From assembly GCA_020026335.1 (NCBI GenBank), contig JAHHQO010000005.1, positions 62,001-126,000 of the forward strand: 64,000 nucleotides of DNA, written 5' to 3'. The notes beneath the pieces were generated by a model, which had not been told where the DNA came from, ran no database searches, and saw nothing but the letters and a program-made list of their open reading frames with translations. The stretch is from Alistipes sp. Its GTDB lineage: Bacteria; Bacteroidota; Bacteroidia; Bacteroidales; Rikenellaceae. The position numbers and the translations under genes are program-made. This document shows, in pieces, positions 26,010 to 34,632 of the stretch; the first letter of the stretch is position 1; each line of letters opens with the position of its first letter.

Positions 26010-26968
26010 AAATGACTTGTCAGCACCTTTAATGTTCCGTTAGGTATAAACTTGACATTAAGTGTTGTAGCAGGCAGCAGGACGGTCTCACCCTGACGGA
26101 TGGAAATCTCCTCGCCCTTGTCATCTCTCAGAGTACCCTCTCCGGCAAGACCCATCACGATGAGGAACGAGTCGAGCTTCGAAAGGTCCTTCCCGGCCTC
26201 CTCTGTGAGGTCGTAAAGCGAAGTGGTGAAGTAGTTGCACGATACCAGCTCTACCTCCTTGTTCTTCTCCTCCTTGTAGTGGGTGCGGTAGTCAGACTCC
26301 ACCGAGAAATCGATGGCATCTTTTGCCAACTCCACATGCAGCTCACGGGGTTTGCCGTCCTTACCCACACGACCGTAGTCGTAGATACGGTAAGTCACAT
26401 CGGAAGTCTGCTGAATCTCGGCTACGAACGAACCGGCACCGATGGCGTGAACACGACCTGCGGGCAGGAAGAAGACATCACCGGCCTTGACATTGTAGTT
26501 GGTCAGCACATCGGTGAGGGTGTTGTCTGCCACCTTGGCAGCGTACTCCTCGGGAGTCACCTGCTTCGAGAAACCCGAAAGAAGGTGTGCACCCTCATCG
26601 GCACCCACAACATACCACATCTCGGTCTTACCGTTCTTGCCGTGACGACGGTGCGACAACTCATCGTTGGGGTGAACCTGAATCGACAAGTCCTGACGTG
26701 CATCGATGAACTTCACCAACAGGGGGAACTCGGTGCCATGCTTCTCATAGACCTTGTTACCCACCAAATCACCCTTGAGAATCGAAATCAGTTCGGGGAG
26801 GGTCTTGCCGGCATACTCGCCATTGGCAATCACCGACTCGTCACCCTTGACGCCCGAAAGTTCCCAGCTCTCGCCGACCGACTTCTGGTCGGAGTTAAGG
26901 TGCTTGTAGGGAACGATTTTCTCACCGCCCCAAATAATAGTCTTCAGTATAGGTTCAAATTTAAACAT
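26006..26968 (-). CDS. manA: Mannose-6-phosphate isomerase, class I
   Basis: A 320-residue cytosolic cupin enzyme that interconverts mannose-6-phosphate and fructose-6-phosphate. The Zn-binding stretch SIQVHPNDELSH and the later FLPAGRVHAIGAG are present, and the length matches the short Bacteroidota/Firmicutes form. It is flanked by the ROK kinase (9 bases upstream) and overlaps the next GH92 gene by four bases. With the kinase it brings mannose released by the GH92/GH125 enzymes into glycolysis. Confidence 0.92.
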   Translation of the reverse strand: MFKFEPILKTIIWGGEKIVPYKHLNSDQKSVGESWELSGVKGDESVIANGEYAGKTLPELISILKGDLVGNKVYEKHGTEFPLLVKFIDARQDLSIQVHPNDELSHRRHGKNGKTEMWYVVGADEGAHLLSGFSKQVTPEEYAAKVADNTLTDVLTNYNVKAGDVFFLPAGRVHAIGAGSFVAEIQQTSDVTYRIYDYGRVGKDGKPRELHVELAKDAIDFSVESDYRTHYKEEKNKEVELVSCNYFTTSLYDLTEEAGKDLSKLDSFLIVMGLAGEGTLRDDKGEEISIRQGETVLLPATTLNVKFIPNGTLKVLTSHL

Positions 26969-26977
26969 CTCTTTTAA

Positions 26978-28081
26978 TTATTTTTCTGCGTCCAACATTG
27001 AGAGTGCAAAAGCGTATGCACCCACCGAAATAGCCTGGCTGGCTCCGATTTTCGAAATTGCCACGCCAATACGCTTCGAGGGATCGTAATCCACGGTCTT
27101 GTCAGAACCGTAGACTTTAATCTTGCGGCTCTCGCCATTGGCAAACTCCTTGAACTCCTCCTCGTTGTCGAGGTCATAGACCTTCATCTGCACACGGTCG
27201 AGCTCCTCACCTGCGAGGGTGTTAATCTTCGAGCGCAACTCCTTGAGCAGTGCCGGCATGATGTACTTGCGTGCTGCGGTGATACCGCCACCGATGACAA
27301 TCAGACCGTCGATGAGGGTTACGGCTGTGGCCATGGCATCGCCTGCCACCTCACCCAGCTCGGCGAAGGCCTGCTTGGCTGCCTCCACATTACCGGGAAT
27401 CTTGCCGTCGGCAATGGCACAGATGTCCTTGGGCTCGAAGTTATGGTCCTTGTCACCCGACAGCTCGCCATAGACGCGCTTGATGGCACGTACTGCCACA
27501 CCGTCCTCCACAATCACGTTGGGATACTTCTTGTGACGCAGACAGAAGGTCTCCACACAAGAGTTGTCACCGCGGTTGAGTCGGTTGTCCACCACCACAC
27601 CGATACCGAAACCGGTACCGAAGGTGTAACCTACCAGGTTCTTGTAACGCTTGGTGCTGCCGGCAGCCTCCAGACGGGCGTTGATTTCGGGAAGCATACC
27701 TCCCAGCGCCTCGCCATAGGCGAACAGGTCACCATCGTTGTTGATGAAGACGGGCACGCCGAACTTCGACTCCAGGAAGGGACCCAGAGCCACACCCTCG
27801 CGGAACGAGGGGAAGTTGGGCAGATAACCGCCGATGATACCGTTGGGATAATCGGCAGGACCGGGGAAGGCGAAGCTGATAGCCACCGGCTTCTCGTCCA
27901 GCTGGTCAATCACAGCCTGAAAACCCTCAACCATTGTTGTCAAACACTTATCCAAATCATCAGCCTGAGAGGGGCGAGTGATAGGTTCAACTATGAATTT
28001 GTTGCCGCGCATGGCACCAAACACGAGGTTGGTGCCACCGGCATCGAGTGTAATAACTACACGGTTGTCGTTACGATACAT
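26978..28081 (-). CDS. ROK family sugar kinase, probable mannokinase
   Basis: A 367-residue ROK kinase. The phosphate-binding motif is ITLDAGGTNLVFGAM near the N-terminus, and the catalytic Asp lies in INNDGDLFAYGE. The usual ROK zinc motif (CxCGxxGCxE) is missing and its place is taken by SCVETFCLRHKKYPN. There is no helix-turn-helix domain, so it is an enzyme and not a repressor. Position between GH130 and manA (5 and 9 base gaps) argues for mannose phosphorylation, giving the substrate of ManA. Glucose or N-acetylmannosamine remain possible. Confidence 0.8.
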   Translation of the reverse strand: MYRNDNRVVITLDAGGTNLVFGAMRGNKFIVEPITRPSQADDLDKCLTTMVEGFQAVIDQLDEKPVAISFAFPGPADYPNGIIGGYLPNFPSFREGVALGPFLESKFGVPVFINNDGDLFAYGEALGGMLPEINARLEAAGSTKRYKNLVGYTFGTGFGIGVVVDNRLNRGDNSCVETFCLRHKKYPNVIVEDGVAVRAIKRVYGELSGDKDHNFEPKDICAIADGKIPGNVEAAKQAFAELGEVAGDAMATAVTLIDGLIVIGGGITAARKYIMPALLKELRSKINTLAGEELDRVQMKVYDLDNEEEFKEFANGESRKIKVYGSDKTVDYDPSKRIGVAISKIGASQAISVGAYAFALSMLDAEK

Positions 28082-28086
28082 TTTTA

Positions 28087-29094
28087 TTAGAGGATATTGT
28101 TTTTCTTGGTAAACTCAATGATTTCGGGAATGTAACCGAAAGCCAGACCTGTAACAGTGTCGGCGCAACCGTAATAAACGGCAACACGACCTGTTGCGGG
28201 ATCATGCAACGATGCGCAGGGGAAGGTTACGTTGGGCACGTCACCCATGCACTCGTACTGCTCGCGGGGAGAAATCAGGTACGGGCCGCTGCGTGCAACG
28301 CACTTCCAGGGCTCGTCGAGGTCGAGGAGTGCAGAACCGAAGGCATAGACATAACCGTTGCAAGAACGGAGCACGCCGTGGTAGAACAGCAACCAACCCT
28401 CGCTGGTCTCGATGGGCACGGGACCTGCACCAATCTTCATGCACTGCCATGCGCTGACCTCGAAGGGAGCGGGCGACATTACATGACGGTGGTGCCCCCA
28501 GTACTCCATGTCGGGAGACTCCGAGTAGAAGATATCACCAAAGGGAGTGTGGCCTGTATCGCTGGGACGCGACAACATGGCGAACTTGCCGTTAATCTTG
28601 CGGGGGAACAGCACACCGTTACGGTTGTAGGGCAGGAATGCGTTCTCGAGCTGGTGGAAGGTCTCGAAATCCTCGGTCCATGCGATACCGATGGTAGGAC
28701 CGAAGTAACCGTTACACCATGTTACATAGTACTTGTCACCAATCTTGGCAACACGGGGGTCGTAACCATATACCCAGTTGGCAACTTCGGGGTCAGCACC
28801 CTCCAACTTGAAGTCCTCTTCCTTGATATCCCACTTGATACCGTCTACCGAGAAACCTACGTGGATACGCATACGGCGGTTGGTATCGTCGCAACGAAAT
28901 ACACCTGCGTAGTTATACTGATCCTTCTTGAAAGGAACTACTGCAGAGTTGAAGATACTGTTCGATGTCGAAAGGAGGTCACGGGGAATGATGGGATTCT
29001 CCGAATAACGCCAAAGGACTTCCTTAGAGCCCTCGGGGCGATCCTGCCAAGGCATATTGGGCAGATTCTCGCCCACAATTTTCAATTCACTCAT
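28087..29094 (-). CDS. GH130 beta-mannoside phosphorylase
   Basis: A 335-residue cytosolic GH130 enzyme with a five-bladed propeller fold, recognised from [42 protein letters not shown] and [19 protein letters not shown]. No signal peptide is seen. GH130 enzymes cleave beta-mannosides with phosphate, giving mannose-1-phosphate. In a locus with GH92, GH18 and GlcNAc genes the natural substrate would be Man-beta-1,4-GlcNAc, the N-glycan core disaccharide. Mannosylglucose or mannooligosaccharide substrates are alternatives. It lies between the MFS-GH20 gene (31 bases) and the ROK kinase (5 bases). Confidence 0.88.
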   Translation of the reverse strand: MSELKIVGENLPNMPWQDRPEGSKEVLWRYSENPIIPRDLLSTSNSIFNSAVVPFKKDQYNYAGVFRCDDTNRRMRIHVGFSVDGIKWDIKEEDFKLEGADPEVANWVYGYDPRVAKIGDKYYVTWCNGYFGPTIGIAWTEDFETFHQLENAFLPYNRNGVLFPRKINGKFAMLSRPSDTGHTPFGDIFYSESPDMEYWGHHRHVMSPAPFEVSAWQCMKIGAGPVPIETSEGWLLFYHGVLRSCNGYVYAFGSALLDLDEPWKCVARSGPYLISPREQYECMGDVPNVTFPCASLHDPATGRVAVYYGCADTVTGLAFGYIPEIIEFTKKNNIL

Positions 29095-29125
29095 TGTAGT
29101 AAAATTTTATTTGTTAATTAATTAT

Positions 29126-32100
29126 TTATTTGATTACTATCTCATCGGTGAAAATCCAACCGCCGGCCTCGCCGTTGGAGAGGGCTTTCACACGGACATA
29201 TCTTGCTTTTGCAGCCTCCTTCCACGCAAAATTGCGGTAGGTGGGGCGTTTGTCGTCGATGGTCACCTCGTGGGTGAGGACAGCTGCCGAACGGAAGTTC
29301 TCGCTATCGTCCGAGAGCAGGATTTCCACCTGCTTGGGCAACCATACCCATGCCGAGTACCACTGAATGAAGTCCATCGACACCTCGTTGAAGTTCTTGA
29401 CCTCACCCAAATCGATGGTCACGTCCATATCGCAATTCAGGAAGCCCTGCCACAGTGTGGCGTAGCTCCACGAGCCGCGCTTGCCATCGGTCAGTGCCAC
29501 TTCGCCGTCGGCAGCATATTGGAGTGCCCATTTGTTCACGTAGCTTACCTTGCAACCTTTTGCCAGATGCTCAACGGGTGCAAGCGACTCCTTGCGCTCG
29601 CCGAGCTCATTCGCCAAATCGAAGGTATTGTAACCGGCCTTGTGGGCAGACTCCACACGCATGAGTACGCGCTGACGGAACTCCTCATAGTTGCGACCCT
29701 CGGCAGGACTCCATGCCACCTCAGCGAGTGCGAACAGACGGGGATAGAGCATATACTCGGCGTGCTCGGGGGTGGGAATGCGCTCTGTCCACAGGTTGGC
29801 CTGCACACCCAGCACCATCTCGTGACCCTCCATCTCTGCGGGCGAGGGGTCATAGGAATAGACCTTTTCGAGGGGCAGGAAGCCCGACATGGCAGCAGGT
29901 TCGGTCTCGGGGTTGTTCTGGTAGCTGTCGAAGTAGCAGTGCGAACCGGGAGTCATCACCACGTGGTGACCCATGGCGGCAGCCTTGCGACCACCCGCCT
30001 CACCGCGCCACGACATGACGGTGGCATCGGGTGCCAATCCGCCCTCGAGGATTTCATCCCACCCCAGCAACTTGCGGTCGTGGGCATTGAGGAACTTCTC
30101 CACGCGACAGATGAGGTAGCTCTGCAACTCATTGACATCTTTCAAACCCTCCTTCTTCATACGTTTCTGACAGAGGGGGCACTTGCTCCAGTTACCCTTC
30201 GATGCCTCGTCGCCACCTATATGTATATATTTAGAGGGGAACAACTCCATCACTTCGGTCAGGACATTCTCCAAAAACTCGAAGGTCTTTTCGTTACCCA
30301 CGCAGAACTCGCCCTGCGGACGGTGCACTGCATTGGGGCACGACAGCGAGGGGTAAACCTCACCGACCTCCTCGGAGTGACCCGGCATCTCAATTTCGGG
30401 AATGACGGTAATGTGCAGCGAGTCGGCACAAGCCAAAATCTCGCGGATGTCATCGGCAGTGTAGTAACCGCCCTCGGCTTCGGCAGCACCCTCCTCGGAG
30501 TACTTGCGGCCACCGTCCTGCCACTCCTGCCAAGTCTTGCCCACGCGCCATGCGGCACGGCGGGTCAGTTCGGGGTATTTCTTGATTTCTATACGCCAGC
30601 CTGCCGCATCGGTAAGATGGAGGTGGAGGCGGTTCATTTTCAGTGAGGCCAGCATGTGGAGCTGCTTCTTGACAAATTCTTTCGAGTAGAAGTGGCGCGA
30701 CACATCGAGCATCAGACCACGGTAGGGATAGCGCGGAGAGTCGGCAATCTTCTGTGCCGCAATCTCACCCTCGCCGTGCTCCACCAACTGAAGCAGCGAC
30801 TGCACGCCGTAGAAAAGACCCGTTTCGGTCTTGGCCTTGAGCAACACACCCTCCGAAGTCACCTCCATGAGATAGCCCTCATCGGCGGTCACCTCGTCAG
30901 AGAGCTCCAGACGGAGAGGCGTACCCTCCTTTTCGGTCAGATGAAGGGGAGTAGTCTTGATGTAATCCTTCAGCGCGACACACTCGGCATTGCAGCTCAC
31001 CACGAAAGGTTTGTCGGTGGAGAGCGCACCCGAAGTATACTCCACCGATACGGGACGGGGCAGAATCACATTCTCCTGCTTGCCACTCTTGGCACCCGTG
31101 CAGACAATGAAGCAAACCACTGCCTCGAGGACGAAGAGCATGAGCCACAACATTTTGAGCTTTGCACCCGAAATCACGTGGTCCTTACCGCCCTTGTCGT
31201 CCTTGTGGGTGAAGGGCACGAACCATGTAATGAGGAATGCGGGCAGGGTGAAAATCATCACCATCATGAAGAACTTCTCATAGCCCAGCGCATCGCTCAG
31301 ATAACCCGACACGGCACCGGTGACCATCACCGAGAGGTTCATGATACCCGAAGCAAAGGCGTAGTGTGCCATCTGGTGCTTTCCGGGAGCAACCTGCTGC
31401 ATCATGAACAGCGTGAGACCCACGAAACCAAAACCGTAGCCGAAGTACTCCAGCACGATACCGCCACCTACCAGCCACATCGACGAGGGTTGGTAAGCCG
31501 CCAAAAGTGCGTAAACGACAAAAGGCACGTTGAAGATGCAACACAGGATAAAGAGCGAACGCTTCAAACCGCGGTTGGCGATATAGTATCCGGCCAGCAG
31601 CGAACCCAACAGGAAGGCTCCCGCACCGAATGTTCCGTAATAGAGACCAATCTGCTGGTTGGTCAGCCCCAGACCGCCGACCGAAGTCTCGGCCTTGAGG
31701 AACAGGGGGACAATCTTCATCACGAAGCCCTCGCCCAAACGGTAGAGGATGATGAAGGCGATGTAGTACCAGATATGTTTCTTGGTGAAGAAGTCGGCAA
31801 TCACCTCTTTCAGTCCGTTGACACCCTCACTGAACGAGTGCTGCTCGGCAGCCGGACCGCTGGAGGGGAGAGCCTTCGAGTGGTAAAGACCCACGCAGAC
31901 GAGCAGAACGCTCAAAATCATCAAGATGATGAACCAAGCCTGCACATAGGCATCGAACGAATCCTTGCCCGCCGCGGAGAACGAGTTGTAGAGCCAACCT
32001 GCCATCCACACCAGACCGCCCGTAGCCACCAATTTCGCAAGGTTGTAGAAAGCACCCTGCCAGCCGATATATTTGGCCTGGTCGGTGGAATCCAACTCCG

Positions 32101-32476
32101 ACATATAGACACCGTCGGCGGCGATATCATGGGTGGCTCCGCTGAAGGCGATAACGGCAAAGACCGCTATACACACGGCGAAGAACTGCGGCATGTGCAG
32201 CGACAGGGCTGCCAGACCGAACAGCACACCACTCAACAACTGGGTGGTGACCACAAAGAATTTCTTGGTACGGAAAATTTCGAGGAAGGGACTCCACAGG
32301 AATTTAATCGTCCACGGCCACATAATCAGTGATGTCCAGAAGGCGATTTGTGCATCGGCAATGCCCAAATCCTTAAACATCACCGCCGAGACCATGTTTA
32401 AGACTACAAACGGAAGTCCCATTGCAAAATAGAGTGAAGGCACCCAACGCAAGGGATGGTTACTACTTGGTTTCAT
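29126..32476 (-). CDS. MFS transporter fused to GH20 beta-N-acetylhexosaminidase
   Basis: A 1116-residue protein with two unrelated parts in one open frame. Residues 1-425 are a 12-helix sugar/muropeptide-type major facilitator transporter. A further hydrophobic helix (about 441-460, MLWLMLFVLEAVVCFIVCTG) follows and looks like an inherited lipoprotein signal (VCTG). Residues about 466-760 are the GH20 lead-in domain and barrel with the catalytic pair D756-E757 in HIGGDEASK. A discoidin-like domain of about 130 residues ends the protein. Twelve helices plus one would put the hexosaminidase outside the inner membrane, beside the transporter mouth. It heads the operon and may couple GlcNAc release with uptake of the products. 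Confidence 0.9.
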   Translation of the reverse strand: MKPSSNHPLRWVPSLYFAMGLPFVVLNMVSAVMFKDLGIADAQIAFWTSLIMWPWTIKFLWSPFLEIFRTKKFFVVTTQLLSGVLFGLAALSLHMPQFFAVCIAVFAVIAFSGATHDIAADGVYMSELDSTDQAKYIGWQGAFYNLAKLVATGGLVWMAGWLYNSFSAAGKDSFDAYVQAWFIILMILSVLLVCVGLYHSKALPSSGPAAEQHSFSEGVNGLKEVIADFFTKKHIWYYIAFIILYRLGEGFVMKIVPLFLKAETSVGGLGLTNQQIGLYYGTFGAGAFLLGSLLAGYYIANRGLKRSLFILCCIFNVPFVVYALLAAYQPSSMWLVGGGIVLEYFGYGFGFVGLTLFMMQQVAPGKHQMAHYAFASGIMNLSVMVTGAVSGYLSDALGYEKFFMMVMIFTLPAFLITWFVPFTHKDDKGGKDHVISGAKLKMLWLMLFVLEAVVCFIVCTGAKSGKQENVILPRPVSVEYTSGALSTDKPFVVSCNAECVALKDYIKTTPLHLTEKEGTPLRLELSDEVTADEGYLMEVTSEGVLLKAKTETGLFYGVQSLLQLVEHGEGEIAAQKIADSPRYPYRGLMLDVSRHFYSKEFVKKQLHMLASLKMNRLHLHLTDAAGWRIEIKKYPELTRRAAWRVGKTWQEWQDGGRKYSEEGAAEAEGGYYTADDIREILACADSLHITVIPEIEMPGHSEEVGEVYPSLSCPNAVHRPQGEFCVGNEKTFEFLENVLTEVMELFPSKYIHIGGDEASKGNWSKCPLCQKRMKKEGLKDVNELQSYLICRVEKFLNAHDRKLLGWDEILEGGLAPDATVMSWRGEAGGRKAAAMGHHVVMTPGSHCYFDSYQNNPETEPAAMSGFLPLEKVYSYDPSPAEMEGHEMVLGVQANLWTERIPTPEHAEYMLYPRLFALAEVAWSPAEGRNYEEFRQRVLMRVESAHKAGYNTFDLANELGERKESLAPVEHLAKGCKVSYVNKWALQYAADGEVALTDGKRGSWSYATLWQGFLNCDMDVTIDLGEVKNFNEVSMDFIQWYSAWVWLPKQVEILLSDDSENFRSAAVLTHEVTIDDKRPTYRNFAWKEAAKARYVRVKALSNGEAGGWIFTDEIVIK

Positions 32477-32533
32477 CTGTTATTTTTAGGTTTTAAACTT
32501 ATTATTTTTTGATTTTTCGCTTTTTTACGCGTT

Positions 32534-32541
32534 CAAATATA
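32534..32541 (-). promoter_or_regulatory. -7 box of the 18.6-kb operon
   Basis: The minus strand reads TATATTTG, a full match to TAnnTTTG, about 58 bases before the fusion gene. No clear -33 TTG is seen at the usual spacing. Confidence 0.55.
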
Positions 32542-32806
32542 GCTATTTTAGCGGACATTAAAAAACGACGAAGAGTAATCTTATCAGATATTTGTTCCAA
32601 TTTGTCTTTCATTTTGCAATATCGCCGCCCCGGAAAAGCCCCTCAAAAACGCTCAAACCGCTCATAAAAAGCAAGATAAAGTCATTCGAAACCGCCACGA
32701 CGGCTCATCGCAAAGACGCAATACAATATTAATGCAAAATCGCTACCTACACCTTTTCACCACTCCCCTCATGCAGGTATATCACACAAAAAAAGAGTCG
32801 GCGACC

Positions 32807-32836
32807 TTGTATTTAGCTGGAATTTTAATAACTTTG
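32807..32836 (+). promoter_or_regulatory. Promoter of the amino-sugar operon
   Basis: TTG at 32807-32809, 19 bases, then TAACTTTG at 32829-32836. Both elements and the spacing match the Bacteroidota primary-sigma consensus. The start codon lies 42 bases downstream. Confidence 0.75.
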
Positions 32837-32877
32837 TGCTGATAGCAAATACCAACATCAGATAACCACATTCCGTT

Positions 32878-33978
32878 ATGATGGACAAACTGAAAAAAAT
32901 AGCAAACGAGTTCGCGCTGAAGGGCGAAATCAAGAGCATTGATTCGCTGGGCGAGGGATTCATCAACGATACTTTCATCATCCGCACCGAGGGTGATTGT
33001 CCCGACTATATTCTCCAACGCAAGAACAAAAACATATTCCCCGATGTGCCGGCCATGATGGAGAACATCCGCAAGGTGACCGACCACATTCGCAAGCGCG
33101 TCATCAAGCAGGGCGGCAACCCCTTGCGCGAGGTGATGACCGTCATTCCCACCACCGGCGGCAAACTCTACTTCCTCGATGAGGAGGGTCAGTATTGGGC
33201 AGTGTCGATATTCATCGACCACACCATCGCCTACAACAAGGCCGACACCGAGGAGCTGGCTCGCAAGGGCGGCGAGGGTATCGGCAAATTCCAGGCCATG
33301 CTCTCCGACTTCACCGAGCCTCTGGCAGAGACCATCAAGGGTTTCCACAACATCCGCCACAGATTCCTGCAATGGGACGAGGCTCTGCTTCGCGATGCCG
33401 CAGGACGCACCTCTTCGCTCAAGGAGGAAATCGGCTGGATAGAGTCGCGCCGTCAGGAGATGCTCGACTTCTGGAGAATGGTCGAGGACGGACGCATTCC
33501 CACACGCACCACTCACAACGACACCAAAATCAACAACATACTCTTCGATGAGAACGGCGATGTGCTCTGCGTCATCGATCTTGACACGGTGATGGCCTCC
33601 ACCTCGCTCAACGACTTCGGAGATGCCATACGTTCGTACACCAACACCGGCGATGAGGACGACAAGGAGCTCAAGAAGGTGAGCATGTCACTGCCCATGT
33701 TCCGCGCCTATACAGACGGTTATCTCTCGCAGCGCGCCGAACAGCTCACCGACCGCGAGTTGAACTATCTGGCCTTCTCGGCACGTTACATCACCTACGA
33801 ACAGGTGTTGCGCTTCCTGATGGACTACATCGATGGCGACACCTACTACAAGGTGAAGTACCCCGAGCACAATCTGGTGAGAACCCACGCCCAGTACAAG
33901 CTCCTGCAAAGCATGGAACAGCAGTACGACAAGATGTGCAACATCGTCAAGGAACTGACCAACAAATACACTAAATAA
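32878..33978 (+). CDS. N-acetylhexosamine 1-kinase-like phosphotransferase
   Basis: A 366-residue kinase of the aminoglycoside-phosphotransferase fold. The catalytic loop is THNDTKINNILF and the metal-binding motif VIDLDTVM. NahK of bifidobacteria, of similar length, phosphorylates GlcNAc or GalNAc at C1. Bacteroidota homologues often sit in amino-sugar loci. The product GlcNAc-1-phosphate could enter UDP-GlcNAc directly. The gene starts ATGATG; the first ATG is taken, though the second is equally possible. It is first in an operon with a CBM9-like gene starting one base after its stop, and faces the N-glycan operon across a shared promoter region. Confidence 0.8.
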   Translation: MMDKLKKIANEFALKGEIKSIDSLGEGFINDTFIIRTEGDCPDYILQRKNKNIFPDVPAMMENIRKVTDHIRKRVIKQGGNPLREVMTVIPTTGGKLYFLDEEGQYWAVSIFIDHTIAYNKADTEELARKGGEGIGKFQAMLSDFTEPLAETIKGFHNIRHRFLQWDEALLRDAAGRTSSLKEEIGWIESRRQEMLDFWRMVEDGRIPTRTTHNDTKINNILFDENGDVLCVIDLDTVMASTSLNDFGDAIRSYTNTGDEDDKELKKVSMSLPMFRAYTDGYLSQRAEQLTDRELNYLAFSARYITYEQVLRFLMDYIDGDTYYKVKYPEHNLVRTHAQYKLLQSMEQQYDKMCNIVKELTNKYTK

Positions 33979-33979
33979 T

Positions 33980-34621
33980 ATGACCGTACACAAAATAGAG
34001 GGGTTGAATACCGACGACGAGAAGGCACTCGACAAGGCCTTTGAAGGTATCGAACCCCAGAAAATCGCTTATTGCAACTGGGCGAAGGAGTATCCCTATG
34101 CTCCCGATGTGGAGTTCAGGATGTTCCACACGGGCGACTATATGTTGCTTCGCTTCTATGTCAACGAAAGATACACGGCAGCCCGCGTCAAAGAGGACAA
34201 CGGAAAGGTGTGGACCGATTCGTGTGTCGAGTTTTTTGTGTCCCCCGATGGTGGCAAGAGCTACTACAACTTCGAAACCACCTGCATCGGCCACCTGCTG
34301 CTGGCACACCACCTCTCTCGCGAAGAGGCAGAGTATGCCACAGAGGAGATTCTCTCATCGGTAAGACGCACCCCCTCACTTCCCCGCCGAAACTTCGAGG
34401 AGGTAGAGGGCAACAACCAATGGACACTCACCCTGCGTGTGCCCCCCACGGCACTCTTCCGCCACCACCTCACCACGTGGAACGGCGCGGAAGTGACGGC
34501 CAATCTCTACAAATGCGGTGACCTGCTCACCCTTCCCCATTTCCTGTCGTGGAAACCCATCTCGATTGAAAAACCCGATTTCCACAGACCGGACTTCTTC
34601 CAAACTTTGAAATTCGAATAA
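33980..34621 (+). CDS. CBM9-like carbohydrate-binding protein, no signal peptide
   Basis: A 213-residue single-domain protein of the carbohydrate-binding family 9-like type, recognised from WTDSCVEFFVSPDGGKSYYNFE and the beta-rich layout. There is no signal peptide or membrane helix, so it is predicted to be cytosolic, which is unusual for a glycan-binding domain. It starts one base after the kinase stop and ends 11 bases before the NagB/PIG-L fusion. It may bind or process an imported amino sugar oligosaccharide. No catalytic residues are recognised. Confidence 0.72.
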   Translation: MTVHKIEGLNTDDEKALDKAFEGIEPQKIAYCNWAKEYPYAPDVEFRMFHTGDYMLLRFYVNERYTAARVKEDNGKVWTDSCVEFFVSPDGGKSYYNFETTCIGHLLLAHHLSREEAEYATEEILSSVRRTPSLPRRNFEEVEGNNQWTLTLRVPPTALFRHHLTTWNGAEVTANLYKCGDLLTLPHFLSWKPISIEKPDFHRPDFFQTLKFE

Positions 34622-34632
34622 CTACAACGACT

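Larger units (their letters stand above)
32477..32877. other. Divergent promoter region, N-glycan operon / GlcNAc operon
   Basis: 400 bases without a gene, AT-rich near the minus-strand start. It holds the -7 box for the minus-strand operon (32534-32541) and the full promoter for the plus-strand operon (32807-32836). A shared regulator site is possible, but no clear inverted repeat was found. Confidence 0.6.
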
